Shown: piece by piece, positions 18,881 to 27,034 of the stretch
Layout of the letters: each line of letters opens with the position of its first letter
How positions within the stretch are numbered: position 1 is the stretch's first letter
Source: Hyphomonas pacifica
GTDB taxonomy: Bacteria; Pseudomonadota; Alphaproteobacteria; Caulobacterales; Hyphomonadaceae
Assembly (NCBI RefSeq): GCF_000682675.1
Contig: NZ_AWFA01000015.1
Coordinates: 1 to 57,470, forward strand
Direction: 5' to 3'
Length of the DNA stretch: 57,470 bases
Made by a program: the position numbers and the translations under genes
The notes under the pieces: model-generated
Database searches by the model: none
What the model saw: only the letters and a program-made list of their open reading frames with translations
What the model was told of the DNA's origin: nothing

Positions 18881-19369
18881 TTACCGGCCTTCAGAATGCA
18901 CTGAAGTATGCTCGTGAACCAGCTGCCACTGGCCACTGATTTTCTGCCAGATCTGCGACACGGCATTCAGCTGTGACATCTCCTCACCATCATGTGTGGT
19001 GCCGTTCAGAGAGGCAAAGAAGGTGACGGCCGCCATCTCGTCTGTCTGGCGCAGATCAATCGGCGTCACGATGCGGAAGTCCCAGTTGCGGAACGTGTCG
19101 TTCAGGATGGGACGCCATAGCTCGTGATACTCGGACAGGCTGTGTGAGATTGCGACATCCTTGCCGAAATCGCTTAGCAGCTGGATGCTGCCCTCGGCGG
19201 CCAGGCTCGCGCGGCGGGTAAATACGCCGCCACGATTGCCTTCCGGCCAGCTGCGGCACCAATCCTTCACCCGCTGACGCAAGGCGTGGGCATCCGGCGC
19301 AGAGCCATGGGGCATGACTTTCGCCGGGCGGATGTTCAATTGGGTCAGGTCTAGGATGGGCTCTCCCAT
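18881..19369 (-). CDS. NTF2/SnoaL-like protein
   Basis: 163-residue cytosolic protein whose second half has the alternating strands of an NTF2-like cone fold (SHSLSEYHELWRPI, then AAVTFFASLNGT, then SQIWQKISGQWQLVHEHTSVH), typical of DUF4440/SnoaL-type small enzymes and adaptors. No catalytic residue can be named. The frame opens at 19432, but the ATG at 19369 has GGAG 6 nt before it and is preferred. It stands between carB and a glycine-zipper gene, both on the same strand with larger gaps, so it is probably a separate unit. Confidence 0.6.
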   Translation of the reverse strand: MGEPILDLTQLNIRPAKVMPHGSAPDAHALRQRVKDWCRSWPEGNRGGVFTRRASLAAEGSIQLLSDFGKDVAISHSLSEYHELWRPILNDTFRNWDFRIVTPIDLRQTDEMAAVTFFASLNGTTHDGEEMSQLNAVSQIWQKISGQWQLVHEHTSVHSEGR

Positions 19370-19514
19370 CAGGGTCTCCAGTTCTTTCGCTTTGGCACAA
19401 TGCCATCCCTTAAGAAACGAAGAACACGACATGCCCGTTCCGGGGCAGGCGAGGGTAAGAGTGTGGACTTGTCAGGGCGAAATGTGGCGAAGCATATGAG
19501 GTCATTCTGGCCAT

Positions 19515-19549
19515 AAAGATAAAGCCCTGCATCCGGGGGGATGCAGGGC
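19515..19549 (-). terminator. Intrinsic terminator of the glycine-zipper gene
   Basis: An 11-bp perfect stem (GCCCTGCATCC at 19524-19534 with GGATGCAGGGC at 19539-19549) is followed on the minus strand by TTTATCTTTAT. It lies about 30 nt past the stop codon of the glycine-zipper lipoprotein. Confidence 0.85.
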
Positions 19550-19576
19550 CTCACCATCACGCGACTGCCTCAGCGG

Positions 19577-19915
19577 CTACCAGCGCGAAGCATCGTAAGG
19601 ATAGCGGTCGTACATATCGACACGTCCATCACCATCTGAGTCTTTTTCGTCCGGCTGATCGGCTACGCCAGGCATGTCGCAATCATCGGATTCCGTACAG
19701 CCTTTGGCCGCGCCAGCGGACCCGCCGAGTACAGCACCAATGGCTGCACCGCGTTGTGCGTCGCCGTCGCCGACATTGTTGCCGATTACAGCGCCTGCTG
19801 CGGCACCTGCGGCTGCGCCAACAGCAGCATTACGCTCCGTGGTACCAGTCTGCGTACAGGCGGCCAGGGCGATAGCGCTGGCACCAATAGCGGCAATCTT
19901 CAGATAAGCGGTCAT
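19577..19915 (-). CDS. Glycine-zipper lipoprotein with C-terminal calcium-loop-like motif
   Basis: 112-residue lipoprotein with a signal peptide ending in lipobox LAAC. A glycine zipper follows (AAVGAAAGAAAGAVIG, then GAAIGAVLGGSAGAA), typical of small outer-membrane lipoproteins such as OsmB or SlyB relatives. The tail adds CTESDDCDMPG and an acidic loop DSDGDGRVDMYD that matches an EF-hand or thrombospondin-3-type calcium loop. Glycine zippers pack in membranes; the tail suggests metal-dependent stability in the periplasm. Two cysteines flank SDD and could form a disulfide. The start is ATG at 19915 with AAAGGAA upstream. Confidence 0.75.
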   Translation of the reverse strand: MTAYLKIAAIGASAIALAACTQTGTTERNAAVGAAAGAAAGAVIGNNVGDGDAQRGAAIGAVLGGSAGAAKGCTESDDCDMPGVADQPDEKDSDGDGRVDMYDRYPYDASRW

Positions 19916-20032
19916 GGGTCATTCCTTTCCGTTGTGTACGGCTGAGAAACGTCCCTTTATCAGGTTGGTTCCCCCGCATTTCAGTGGCTTACGGTATCGT
20001 AACCTCGCCGAAATGCAGGAAATCCCTTGTGT

Positions 20033-20683
20033 CTATTGCTCAAAGACAAAAGACACAGATACCGGCACAGCCGGGCTGATCGAGGGCAGATTGGCCACCT
20101 CACGCAGGGCTTCCACGCCGACATCCAAGCCGAAATCAGCGGCATGGGTCAGCACAGGACTCGCTGTTTCGACCAGTACCTTTTTCGGGCCGATGCGCGT
20201 GATGTAGAGGTCTGCATCATAGACGCGCTCCTGGCCGTGCAGGCTGACGGTCACGGGCGTGTTGATGCGCTCACGGTCGCCAATCTCCAAATCGCTGAAG
20301 CCATCGAGCGGCGTTTCGGCGGTCACGGTCAGCGTCGGATAGGCTTGTGTATCGAACAGCATGGTGCGCATGCGTTCGTCGCGCTGTTCAATGTTTGTGT
20401 CGACACTGTTCAGAGAGACATCGACCGTGGCGAGGCCTTGCGGGCTAACAGTCCCCATGATGCTGTCAAATGTGTGCACTTCGGCAATTTCTTCGGCCTT
20501 TGTGGAGACGAAAGTAAGCCGGGATTCCTCATCCACCAGATGCCATTCCGCATCGGCGTCGACGGTTGCTTCCGTCGCCGCGGTCGGTTCGACCGGCGCG
20601 GGGGAGGCTTCATTGCTGGGGGCACCGCAGGCGGCAAGGGTGAGGGCGCAGACCCCGGTCAGGGCAGTCAGGCGAAGATTCAT
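20033..20683 (-). CDS. YceI family lipoprotein
   Basis: Periplasmic lipocalin-like protein of the YceI family, known to bind long isoprenoid or amphiphilic ligands. Its signal peptide ends in lipobox LAAC. After a low-complexity linker (PAPVEPTAATEATVDAD) the YceI barrel follows: WHLVDEESRLTFVSTK, IMGTV, RMRTMLFDT, YPTLTV, and a C-terminal SVSFVFEQ. The open frame starts at 20752, but the ATG at 20683 begins the signal peptide. Its upstream part overlaps the end region of the metallo-hydrolase gene only if the long frame is used, which supports the shorter start. Confidence 0.87.
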   Translation of the reverse strand: MNLRLTALTGVCALTLAACGAPSNEASPAPVEPTAATEATVDADAEWHLVDEESRLTFVSTKAEEIAEVHTFDSIMGTVSPQGLATVDVSLNSVDTNIEQRDERMRTMLFDTQAYPTLTVTAETPLDGFSDLEIGDRERINTPVTVSLHGQERVYDADLYITRIGPKKVLVETASPVLTHAADFGLDVGVEALREVANLPSISPAVPVSVSFVFEQ

Positions 20684-20742
20684 GATGGCTCTCCAGAAGG
20701 GAAGGATGTGTGAAGTAAGAGGCGTTGGGGCAGCGCCGACGA

Positions 20743-21477
20743 TCAGCTCCACCGCTTGGCGAGTTTCTGGTCAGTCGTATTGGCGTCTTGTGTGGCTGTG
20801 CCCTGATAGCCCGTGATCGAGTCCGCCACGAACGGATTGTCCTGGCGCTCCTGTCCGAAGGTGGAGAGCGGGCCATGGCCCGGCACAAAGCGCATTTCCG
20901 GGCCCAGCGGCCACAGCTTGCCGGTGATGGAGTCGATCAGCTGCTGGTGATTGCCACGCGGGAAGTCTGTCCGTCCGATGGAGCCGCGGAACAGCACATC
21001 TCCGACAAAGGCAAGGCCGCCATCCTTGTGATAGATCACGACATGGCCCGGCGTGTGGCCGGGGCAGTGGGCGACGCCGAACGCATTGCCCGCCAGGTCC
21101 AGCTCGTCGCCATCATGCAGATAGCGGTCCGGCTTCACATTGCGGCCATCGGTGATGCCATATTTCGCGCCCTGCGCTTCCAGCTCGTCGAGCAGCCACT
21201 GGTCGTCCTCGTGCGGGCCGATGATCTGGCATCCCGTACGCTCTGAAATCTCGGTCGCCGCGCCGGCATGGTCCAGATGGCCATGGGTCAGCCAGACGCC
21301 GACAATCTTCACGCCGAACTGGTCGGCAGCGCCCATCAGCTTGTCCACTTCGCCGCCCGGATCGACGAAGACGCCTTCCTTGGTTTCGGTGGACCAGATC
21401 AGCGAGGTGTTCTGCTGCAGAGGCGTAACGGGAATGATGCGGATCTCGAGGCGGGGGGGCGTGGTCTGTTCGGTCAT
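20743..21477 (-). CDS. MBL-fold metallo-hydrolase (glyoxalase II-like)
   Basis: Metallo-beta-lactamase fold hydrolase (244 aa) of the glyoxalase-II-like subgroup. The di-zinc motif THGHLDH lies at residues 64-70 (H65, H67, D69, H70). Further ligands lie in CPGHTPGHV and FVGDVLF, and a C-terminal FVPGHGPLSTFGQER completes the site. The substrate is probably a thioester or persulfide, but the C-terminal substrate-binding domain of true glyoxalase II is shorter here. It lies 59 nt upstream of the YceI start, same strand. Confidence 0.88.
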   Translation of the reverse strand: MTEQTTPPRLEIRIIPVTPLQQNTSLIWSTETKEGVFVDPGGEVDKLMGAADQFGVKIVGVWLTHGHLDHAGAATEISERTGCQIIGPHEDDQWLLDELEAQGAKYGITDGRNVKPDRYLHDGDELDLAGNAFGVAHCPGHTPGHVVIYHKDGGLAFVGDVLFRGSIGRTDFPRGNHQQLIDSITGKLWPLGPEMRFVPGHGPLSTFGQERQDNPFVADSITGYQGTATQDANTTDQKLAKRWS

Positions 21478-21588
21478 ATCCCTGAAATAGCGATGATCAA
21501 CCGGTTCGTGAAGGCGTCACCCTTGCTTTCCCTTGCGATGGGCCAAGGTTAAGAAGGTATTTACCCAGTTTGCCAGGAGAACAGCCCA

Positions 21589-22566
21589 ATGCGGTATCCG
21601 CGACATGCTTATGGCCACCGTTCGCAGTCCGGGGGACTTGGCGGTCTGCTGCGTAGCCGTTTCACGCTCATCCTTGTCGGGCTGTTCCTCCTCTTCGTCT
21701 ACTGGCAGGCCAATCAGAAAGAAGTGCCGTTTTCAGGCCGCAAACAGCTGAACACTGTCTCAGTGGAACAGGAAGTTCAGCTCGGTCAGCAATCCTATGT
21801 CCAGATCCTGCAGCAGGAACAAAGCCAAGGAAACACCGTCCTGTGCGCCTCTGAGGGCAGCTGTGGACCAGAGGCGCAGGAAATGACTGACACGGTCCGG
21901 CAGATCGGCAAACGCCTACAGGGCGCTGCAGTGCAGCTTGAGCAGGACTTGCTGGCTGAGGGCTACAGCTTCACGCCTGTCGCCGATCAGTTCGACTGGA
22001 CGTATTATGTCGTCGACTCTGACACCCCCAACGCCTTCTGCCTGCCCGGCGGTTATGTCGCCGTCTATACCGGCATCCTGGATATTACCGGCAATCATGA
22101 CGGGCAGGTCACGCTGGCCGACATTTCAGATGTCGACAAGCTCGCCGTTGTCATGGGGCATGAGATCGGCCACGCGCTCGCCCATCACGGGGCAGAGCGG
22201 ATGAGTCAGCAACAGGTCATGCAGATGGGTCAGCTCGCCGTTGGGGTCGGCCTGGGCGACATGGACCCGTCCCAGCAGCGCGCCATCCTGCAGGCGTTCG
22301 GCATTGCCGCGCAGGGCAGCATGCTGGCCTATTCCCGAAAGCATGAGACGGAAGCCGACAAGATCGGTCTCGATCTGCTTGTGCGCGCCTGTTACGACCC
22401 GCGCGAAGCGCCGGACTTATGGGAACGCATGGGCCAGATGGGCGGTCAGCGCCCGCCGGAATGGATGTCCACACACCCGGCCTCTGAGACCCGCGCCGCC
22501 AATTTCCGTAAATGGATGCCTGAGGCCATCGCCGAATACGAACGTCGTTGCGGCACTCTGAACTAA
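21589..22566 (+). CDS. M48 family zinc metalloprotease, membrane anchored
   Basis: Single N-terminal transmembrane anchor (about residues 23-42, FTLILVGLFLLFVYW) followed by a periplasmic M48 domain with active site HEIGHALAHH and third ligand HETEAD. Relatives (LoiP, YcaL, BepA) trim misassembled outer-membrane proteins. The sequence AFCLPGGYVAVYTGIL is the family's substrate-groove strand, and STHPASETRAANF the C-terminal STHP motif. An AGGAG site precedes the ATG. Length 325 aa. A second M48 protease lies at 56007-56858. Confidence 0.9.
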   Translation: MRYPRHAYGHRSQSGGLGGLLRSRFTLILVGLFLLFVYWQANQKEVPFSGRKQLNTVSVEQEVQLGQQSYVQILQQEQSQGNTVLCASEGSCGPEAQEMTDTVRQIGKRLQGAAVQLEQDLLAEGYSFTPVADQFDWTYYVVDSDTPNAFCLPGGYVAVYTGILDITGNHDGQVTLADISDVDKLAVVMGHEIGHALAHHGAERMSQQQVMQMGQLAVGVGLGDMDPSQQRAILQAFGIAAQGSMLAYSRKHETEADKIGLDLLVRACYDPREAPDLWERMGQMGGQRPPEWMSTHPASETRAANFRKWMPEAIAEYERRCGTLN

Positions 22567-22574
22567 GCTATGCT

Positions 22575-23306
22575 TCAGCCGGCAGGCGGACCTATCTTAA
22601 TGACCGCATAGATCACCGCAGCAATTTGCATGATCATCGAGCCAATTATGATGAGCACCATCATACCAAGCGAAAACCCGAATGCCTTCACAGCCGCCAG
22701 TTTCTTCGTGCTGGCCAGCACGCCTGGCGCCCCACGATAGAAGGTCAGAAAATAGGCTGCCATGACAACAACCAGCCCTGTCCATGGGTACTGATAGTAG
22801 AAATCGAAGAATACCGCTGGCTGATACAGCAACCCGATAACAGATCCCGCGACCAGGATACCCATGGCTATGTTAAGGCGGGCTGGCCAGCTGAGTTTGA
22901 CGCCAAATGCGCTGAGCAAAAACACGCCGAGCGCTGAGAAGCACGAAATCACAATCGGCATCAGCACATTCATGGCTGAGCCATAGTGATCGTAGAAAGG
23001 CTCCAGCCTACCATCGGTCAGGCTAACATATACTTCTCTCACTCGTGGAGAATTGGCTTCAAGCTGGCGTTTCATAATGCCACCCCATCCCCCCCAAAGG
23101 GTAGAGATGATGACCTGAATGCCAATCAGGCCAAACCAGAGTCTCAGCGCAGGTGTGTAGGTTTCGCGGTCACGTTCCGCATAGGACTTGAAAACCCTGT
23201 TCGGGTGGATCAGCAGGTCCTTCAGGGTTCTGATCGACCTGAAATTGAAGCCCAGTGCGTCTTCAACAGTGTCCTCAAAATCCTTGCGTGTGCCGTGATC
23301 TTTCAT
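22575..23306 (-). CDS. Polytopic membrane protein, possibly DUF3667-related
   Basis: 243 residues with a soluble N-terminal segment and about five hydrophobic segments. The start (TLKDLLIHPNRVFKSY, then RETYTPALRLWFGLIG) resembles the core of DUF3667 proteins such as the one at 39309-40445 (RPGRMTRNYLDGKRARYVPPFRLFL), but the zinc ribbon of that family is absent. This is a by-eye resemblance. Function unknown. It converges with the M48 gene, with 8 nt between the stops. Confidence 0.6.
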   Translation of the reverse strand: MKDHGTRKDFEDTVEDALGFNFRSIRTLKDLLIHPNRVFKSYAERDRETYTPALRLWFGLIGIQVIISTLWGGWGGIMKRQLEANSPRVREVYVSLTDGRLEPFYDHYGSAMNVLMPIVISCFSALGVFLLSAFGVKLSWPARLNIAMGILVAGSVIGLLYQPAVFFDFYYQYPWTGLVVVMAAYFLTFYRGAPGVLASTKKLAAVKAFGFSLGMMVLIIIGSMIMQIAAVIYAVIKIGPPAG

Positions 23307-23337
23307 GCCGCCTCCCTGCCCATTCGGATGCCTAGAA

Positions 23338-23367
23338 AGTCTGTTTGCGCTCTCAGCGCAACAGACT
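23338..23367 (-). terminator. Probable terminator after the YdcF-like gene
   Basis: AGTCTGTTTGCGC (23338-23350) pairs with GCGCAACAGACT (23356-23367) around a 5-nt loop, with one bulged base. On the minus strand it is followed by TTCTA, a weak U-tract. It begins 2 nt after the stop codon of the YdcF-like gene. Confidence 0.6.
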
Positions 23368-23368
23368 G

Positions 23369-23998
23369 TCAGTCCTCGTCACCGCGCAACTGGTCGATGA
23401 TCGCGTCGCGGGCACCTTCCGGCAGCAGGAACAGTACCCAGGCCGCGGCCTCGTAATGTGCGCGCCGCCAGATGTCGAACGGATTGTAGCCGCCGCTTGG
23501 GCAGGCACCCAGCGCCTTGGGCTGTTTGCCCTTATGGCTGGAATAGATCGCCTTGGCACGCAGCACATGCATGCAGTTCGAAATGAACACGATCTTGCCG
23601 CTCTTCAGCGTATCGGCGCGCTTGGCCAGATTGGACAGGCCGGAAATCGTGTCCCGGCTTTCCACGTCTGCGCTGATACGGCCGGAGAGGCCGGAGCGCC
23701 GCGCGGCCAGCAGGGCCATTTCCTGGCTGCCCAGACGACCATCCTGCGGACGGTGACCTCCAACCATTAACAGCCGGTCGACCTTTTTCTTCTGAAGCAA
23801 GGAAATGCCCTTGTCGATCCGCGCAGAGGCATCAGCCGCGTTATCTGTATAGAAAACAACGCCCAAGCCGCCGGATGCCTTGCCGGTCTGGTCCGACAGG
23901 CGGGTTGCGCCCCAGAACAGGAGCGTCGCGGCAAGGTCTGCTATGACCAGCCAGATCAGCAATTTCAGGATGCGTCGACTCACGAAGGCTATATTCAC
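23369..23998 (-). CDS. YdcF/SanA/ElyC family protein (DUF218)
   Basis: Membrane-anchored DUF218 protein (209 aa) with one N-terminal transmembrane segment (LLIWLVIADLAATLLFWG). The family core follows: a strand GGLGVVFYTDN, DRLLMVGGH, the conserved acidic-Ser/Thr-Asn motif VESRDTISGLSNL, and IVFISNCMHVLRA. Relatives act in envelope polymer metabolism or vancomycin barrier function, but no reaction is firmly known. The start codon of the open frame is GTG at 23998 with a poor ribosome-binding site, so the N-terminus is uncertain by a few residues. Confidence 0.75.
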   Translation of the reverse strand: MNIAFVSRRILKLLIWLVIADLAATLLFWGATRLSDQTGKASGGLGVVFYTDNAADASARIDKGISLLQKKKVDRLLMVGGHRPQDGRLGSQEMALLAARRSGLSGRISADVESRDTISGLSNLAKRADTLKSGKIVFISNCMHVLRAKAIYSSHKGKQPKALGACPSGGYNPFDIWRRAHYEAAAWVLFLLPEGARDAIIDQLRGDED

Positions 23999-24052
23999 GA
24001 GATGCCCGACGCCCGCTAGGGCACAATCGCAACACTTACTACATATTCACAG

Positions 24053-24478
24053 TTAAGCCTTGGGCACTTGCCGGCCAAGAGAGGCGAGATAGTCATGCGC
24101 CGGGCTTGTCAGGGGCAAGGGCAGCTCATCCAGCGCAAACCAGCCCCAGCCGCCATGCTTGTGCGGCTCCATCACACGCGGTTCGCCGGATAGGATGCGG
24201 GCGGTATAGACCGGCGCGACCCAGTGCCTGCCATCACCCTTATTGATCGTCTCTGCGATGCAGGCGAGGCCCGTCAGTTCTATCCGTACGCCCAGTTCCT
24301 CTTCGATCTCACGGCGGGCGGTATCTTCCGCACGCTCGCCGAAATCAATTTTACCGCCCGGCAGACCCCAGGCCCCGGCCTCCGGCTCTTTCAGGCGCTG
24401 GATCAACAGAAGGCGGCCTTCCTCATCCAGGATAGCGGCACCACATCCGGCGCCCGGAAGAAGATGGGAATCAGTCAT
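24053..24478 (-). CDS. Nudix hydrolase
   Basis: 141-residue Nudix protein with a complete Nudix box at residues 42-64 (G, E48, REIEEELG at 56-63) that binds Mg and hydrolyses a nucleoside diphosphate linked to another group. The sequence GAWGLPGGK before the box and the C-terminal HGGWGWFALDELP resemble small MutT/ADP-ribose-type enzymes, including plant-like NUDT1/15 relatives. The substrate cannot be read from the sequence. It is upstream of the YdcF-like gene on the same strand with a 54-nt gap. Confidence 0.88.
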   Translation of the reverse strand: MTDSHLLPGAGCGAAILDEEGRLLLIQRLKEPEAGAWGLPGGKIDFGERAEDTARREIEEELGVRIELTGLACIAETINKGDGRHWVAPVYTARILSGEPRVMEPHKHGGWGWFALDELPLPLTSPAHDYLASLGRQVPKA

Positions 24479-24617
24479 GCCCGGACCCTACAGGCAATAC
24501 CCATGTTTGGGCAGGGTTTCGGGGCATTCCCGTGGCCAATAGGGGGCGCCCCGCTTGTCATCCTGCGGATCAGGCGTAGGCTGTTTTGAAATATCCCGCA
24601 GGCGACAGGAGACGGCC

Positions 24618-25004
24618 ATGTCCTACACAATCAACCGCATGCTTTCCAACACCTCGCTTGATGAGGCTGACAAGCGCACCCGTGAGGCGCTTTCCTCCAA
24701 AGGCTTTGGCGTGCTGACCGAGATCGACGTGCAGGGGACGATGAAGAAAAAGCTGGATGCCGACATGCCGGGCTATCGCATTCTGGGGGCCTGTAATCCG
24801 GACATGGCTTTCAAGGCGATCGGTATTGAGCCGCGCGTCGGCGCGATGCTGCCCTGTAATGTTATCCTGCGCGAAGTTGACGGCGGCGTGGAGGTTAGCG
24901 CGATTGACCCTGTCGCCTCCATGCAGGCCATCGAAAATGACACGCTGCACTCTGTGGCAGGGCAGGTCCGCGACATGTTGGCCGACGCGGTGGCAGCCAT
25001 CTGA
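24618..25004 (+). CDS. DUF302 domain protein
   Basis: Small cytosolic DUF302 protein (128 aa). The family pattern is clear: a helix with LDEADKRTREALSSKGFGVLTEIDV, then YRILGACNPDMAFKAI, then GAMLPCNVILREV. An AGGAGA ribosome-binding site supports the ATG at 24618 over the longer open frame from 24555. Function of DUF302 is unknown; the conserved CNP and LPCN cysteines suggest a ligand or metal site. A VOC gene follows on the same strand 35 nt later. Confidence 0.85.
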   Translation: MSYTINRMLSNTSLDEADKRTREALSSKGFGVLTEIDVQGTMKKKLDADMPGYRILGACNPDMAFKAIGIEPRVGAMLPCNVILREVDGGVEVSAIDPVASMQAIENDTLHSVAGQVRDMLADAVAAI

Positions 25005-25039
25005 CAGCAAAGCAAGAGAAGGGGAAGGGGGGGCAGACC

Positions 25040-25444
25040 ATGGCAAAGATATTGGGGCTCGGCGGGATTTTCTTCCTCTGCAAGGATGTCGAGGCGACCC
25101 GAGCTTGGTACAAAAGCGTTCTGGGCATGGAGATTGATGAATATGGCGGTGCCAGCTTCTCCCATGCCGAATCAGGCATGCAATTCCCGACTGGCGCCCG
25201 CACTATCTGGGCGCCCTTCAAGGCAGGTAGCGACTATTTCAAACCGTCAGGCAGCGATTTCATGATAAACCTGATGGTCGATGATCTGGACGGAATGGTC
25301 GAGCGCATCCGTGCGGAAGGGGGGCAGCTGGAAGGCGAGCCGATGATCGAAAGCTATGGAAAGTTTGCCTGGGTGATGGACCCCGACGGCCGCAAGATCG
25401 AACTGTGGCAACCTGTCGAGTCCGGCCTCGCCTCGGAAGCCTAG
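25040..25444 (+). CDS. VOC family (glyoxalase/bleomycin-resistance fold) protein
   Basis: 134-residue vicinal-oxygen-chelate fold protein with two beta-alpha-beta-beta-beta modules: GIFFLCKDVEATRAWYKSVLG, MINLMVDDLDGMVERIRA, and the closing WVMDPDGRKIELWQP. Probable metal ligands include the glutamate of IELWQP. Substrate unknown. It follows the DUF302 gene in the same direction. Its last 4 nt overlap the stop region of the convergent ExoD-like gene. Confidence 0.85.
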   Translation: MAKILGLGGIFFLCKDVEATRAWYKSVLGMEIDEYGGASFSHAESGMQFPTGARTIWAPFKAGSDYFKPSGSDFMINLMVDDLDGMVERIRAEGGQLEGEPMIESYGKFAWVMDPDGRKIELWQPVESGLASEA

Positions 25445-26055
25445 CCGAACAGGCCGGCAATCTTGTCCCAAGGGACCAGGAAGACTGTAATCAATACAGC
25501 CGCCAGCGTGCCGGCAAACCCTACCAACATCAGCGCGCCATCCTGTGCCACCAGAGCCACGCCGAATAGCATGATCACAAAACCCGGTGCAGCAACTGCA
25601 AACGGCACGAATTCCAGCGGGACCAGCGTCAGTGCCATGAGCGTCACGGCAATAGCGGCAAAGTAAGTGGCGATACTTCCAGTCGCCCATTTCAGGCGCT
25701 CAGTAATAAGCCGGTCCAGGCGCTTCAGAAAGGGCTTGGCATTCTCTTCGGCCTTTTTCAGCTTTTTGCGCTCAATGGACTGCTTTTGAATGAAATTCGG
25801 CATCCAGATGTGATCGGCACCGAAAATTATTTGTATACTGAAAAGAATGATGATCACGCCGACAATCATCGGCAGGCCGGGGATAGCGCCAATCGGCGGC
25901 AGAACAACCAATGCGCCCAGCAACATGATCACCGGGCCAAACGACCGGTCGCCATACATATCCAGTATTTCACCGATGGAAACCTTATCGGAGTCGCTCT
26001 GCTCGACGACGGCAGAGAGAACTTCTTCCAACGGAGCATTATTCGACGTGGACAT
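25441..26055 (-). CDS. ExoD family membrane protein
   Basis: 204-residue protein of the ExoD family (PF06055), named for a Sinorhizobium exopolysaccharide mutant. An N-terminal cytosolic helix pair (VSIGEILDMYGDRSFG) is followed by a hydrophobic hairpin (PVIMLLGALVVLPPIGAIPG), the family signature, then a charged helix (QSIERKKLKKAEENAK) and further membrane segments. The role in polysaccharide export or alkali tolerance is known only genetically. Its 3' end overlaps the VOC gene by 4 nt in convergent orientation. Confidence 0.85.
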   Translation of the reverse strand: MSTSNNAPLEEVLSAVVEQSDSDKVSIGEILDMYGDRSFGPVIMLLGALVVLPPIGAIPGLPMIVGVIIILFSIQIIFGADHIWMPNFIQKQSIERKKLKKAEENAKPFLKRLDRLITERLKWATGSIATYFAAIAVTLMALTLVPLEFVPFAVAAPGFVIMLFGVALVAQDGALMLVGFAGTLAAVLITVFLVPWDKIAGLFG

Positions 26056-26144
26056 TCAATTCCTTTCCTTGTGGCTGACAAACGTTTGAGACAGGGAAAG
26101 GTTCACTTGTGCCTAGTCTGGTATGGGCGGCGTAGAATGCAGCT

Positions 26145-26179
26145 AAAAAAATGGCCGCGTGGCAATTACCAACGCGGCC
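26145..26179 (-). terminator. Intrinsic terminator after the CC_3452-like gene
   Basis: GGCCGCGT (26153-26160) pairs with ACGCGGCC (26172-26179), extendable by GG/CC. On the minus strand it is followed by ATTTTTTT (26145-26152). It lies about 30 nt beyond the stop codon of the small exported protein. Confidence 0.85.
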
Positions 26180-26210
26180 CGAGGAGAGGTCTTGGAGTTG
26201 AGTGCAGCGC

Positions 26211-26507
26211 CTACTTGCGTGCTGTCGCCTTGCACTCTTCAATTTCTTCAGCGTTCAGCTGGGAGTCGGACGTTCCGAAGGAAACGATCTCGCCAGCTTT
26301 TTTCGCGATTTTCTTGCAGTCGCGGACAGAGGCTTTCTTGCGGTTCATGTCGCCTTTGCACACGGTGTTTTCGCACAGGAACACAGTGCCATTGGCAACC
26401 ACTTTGTCATCCCCGACTGGGGCGGCGGTTTCAAAGGTGAAAGTGGCCGCGAAAGCAGGGCCGGTAAGGGCCAGGAAAGCAGCGCCGAGAGCAGCAGAAC
26501 GTAGCAT
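26211..26507 (-). CDS. Small exported protein, CC_3452-like
   Basis: 98-residue secreted protein with a signal peptide (LRSAALGAAFLALTGPAFA). A mature part with four cysteines follows: FLCENTVCKG, SVRDCKKIAKKAGEIVSFG, EIEECKATAR. This matches my memory of the CC_3452 family of Caulobacterales and relatives, a short periplasmic family of unknown role. The open frame starts at 26600, but the ATG at 26507 opens the signal peptide. The leader before this ATG (AAGG, then TTCCTCCCATGC) is nearly identical to that of the UrcA gene upstream. Function unknown. Confidence 0.7.
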   Translation of the reverse strand: MLRSAALGAAFLALTGPAFAATFTFETAAPVGDDKVVANGTVFLCENTVCKGDMNRKKASVRDCKKIAKKAGEIVSFGTSDSQLNAEEIEECKATARK

Positions 26508-26523
26508 GGGAGGAATGCCTTTT
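26504..26523 (-). promoter_or_regulatory. Anti-SD-like leader before the CC_3452-like start
   Basis: Reading the minus strand, AAGG then CATTCCTCCC immediately precedes ATGC. The same arrangement, one base shorter, precedes the UrcA gene. AAGG can act as ribosome-binding site at a spacing of 10 nt. CCTCCC next to the start codon is complementary to a Shine-Dalgarno sequence, not like one. Confidence 0.45.
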
Positions 26524-26630
26524 GGTTGGTGGATCTTGAATAGGGGTGGAAATCCGTGTTTCCGTGTAGGCTCACTAACTAATAGTGACGAAAGCGTCAA
26601 TTGTTCAGCCTTTCGCGGCGCTGTGATCGT

Positions 26631-26981
26631 TTACTCCTGAGAGGCCAGCAACCGCACGCCGGTTTCCGTCTTATCGTGATATGCGGCGGTCAGCACGGGG
26701 TCGTTGATCTTGGCGACGGCTCTGGTCACCGTCTGAACGGTGCAGTCTTCATCTACGCGGGGTGCGCCGGAGACAGGAACATCATAGCGGCAGGCGCGAC
26801 TGGCCTGTTCTTGCAGTGAATTCAGTACGTTTAGGGCACCGTCATGGCTCGTCAGAGCGCTTGCATCATATTGAATTTGAACACTTATCGGGCGGGGCGC
26901 TTCTGCACTGGCTGCCGGCGCGATGGCCAGGGCCGTACCAGCCAGGGCCAGCGGTGCGAGGGTTTTGAGGAAAGATGGCAT
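26631..26981 (-). CDS. UrcA family small exported protein
   Basis: 116-residue secreted protein of the UrcA family, common in Hyphomonadaceae, Caulobacterales and sphingomonads. It has a signal peptide (LALAGTALAIAPAASA). The usual pattern follows: VQIQYDASALTSHDGALNVLNSL, a conserved RACRYD cysteine, VDEDCTVQTVTRAVAKIN, then DPVLTAAYH. The two cysteines probably form a disulfide. No molecular function is known. It is preceded by an operator-like inverted repeat and followed 123 nt downstream by the CC_3452-like gene. Confidence 0.85.
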   Translation of the reverse strand: MPSFLKTLAPLALAGTALAIAPAASAEAPRPISVQIQYDASALTSHDGALNVLNSLQEQASRACRYDVPVSGAPRVDEDCTVQTVTRAVAKINDPVLTAAYHDKTETGVRLLASQE

Positions 26982-26995
26982 GGGAGGAAACCTTC
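26978..26995 (-). promoter_or_regulatory. Anti-SD-like leader before the urcA-like start
   Basis: On the minus strand the bases before the ATG are AAGG then TTTCCTCCC, matching the leader of the neighbouring CC_3452-like gene except for one or two bases. Confidence 0.45.
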
Positions 26996-27034
26996 TTGCG
27001 GGTTGCGGCGATCAGTCACCGTAAGCAGAGATTA

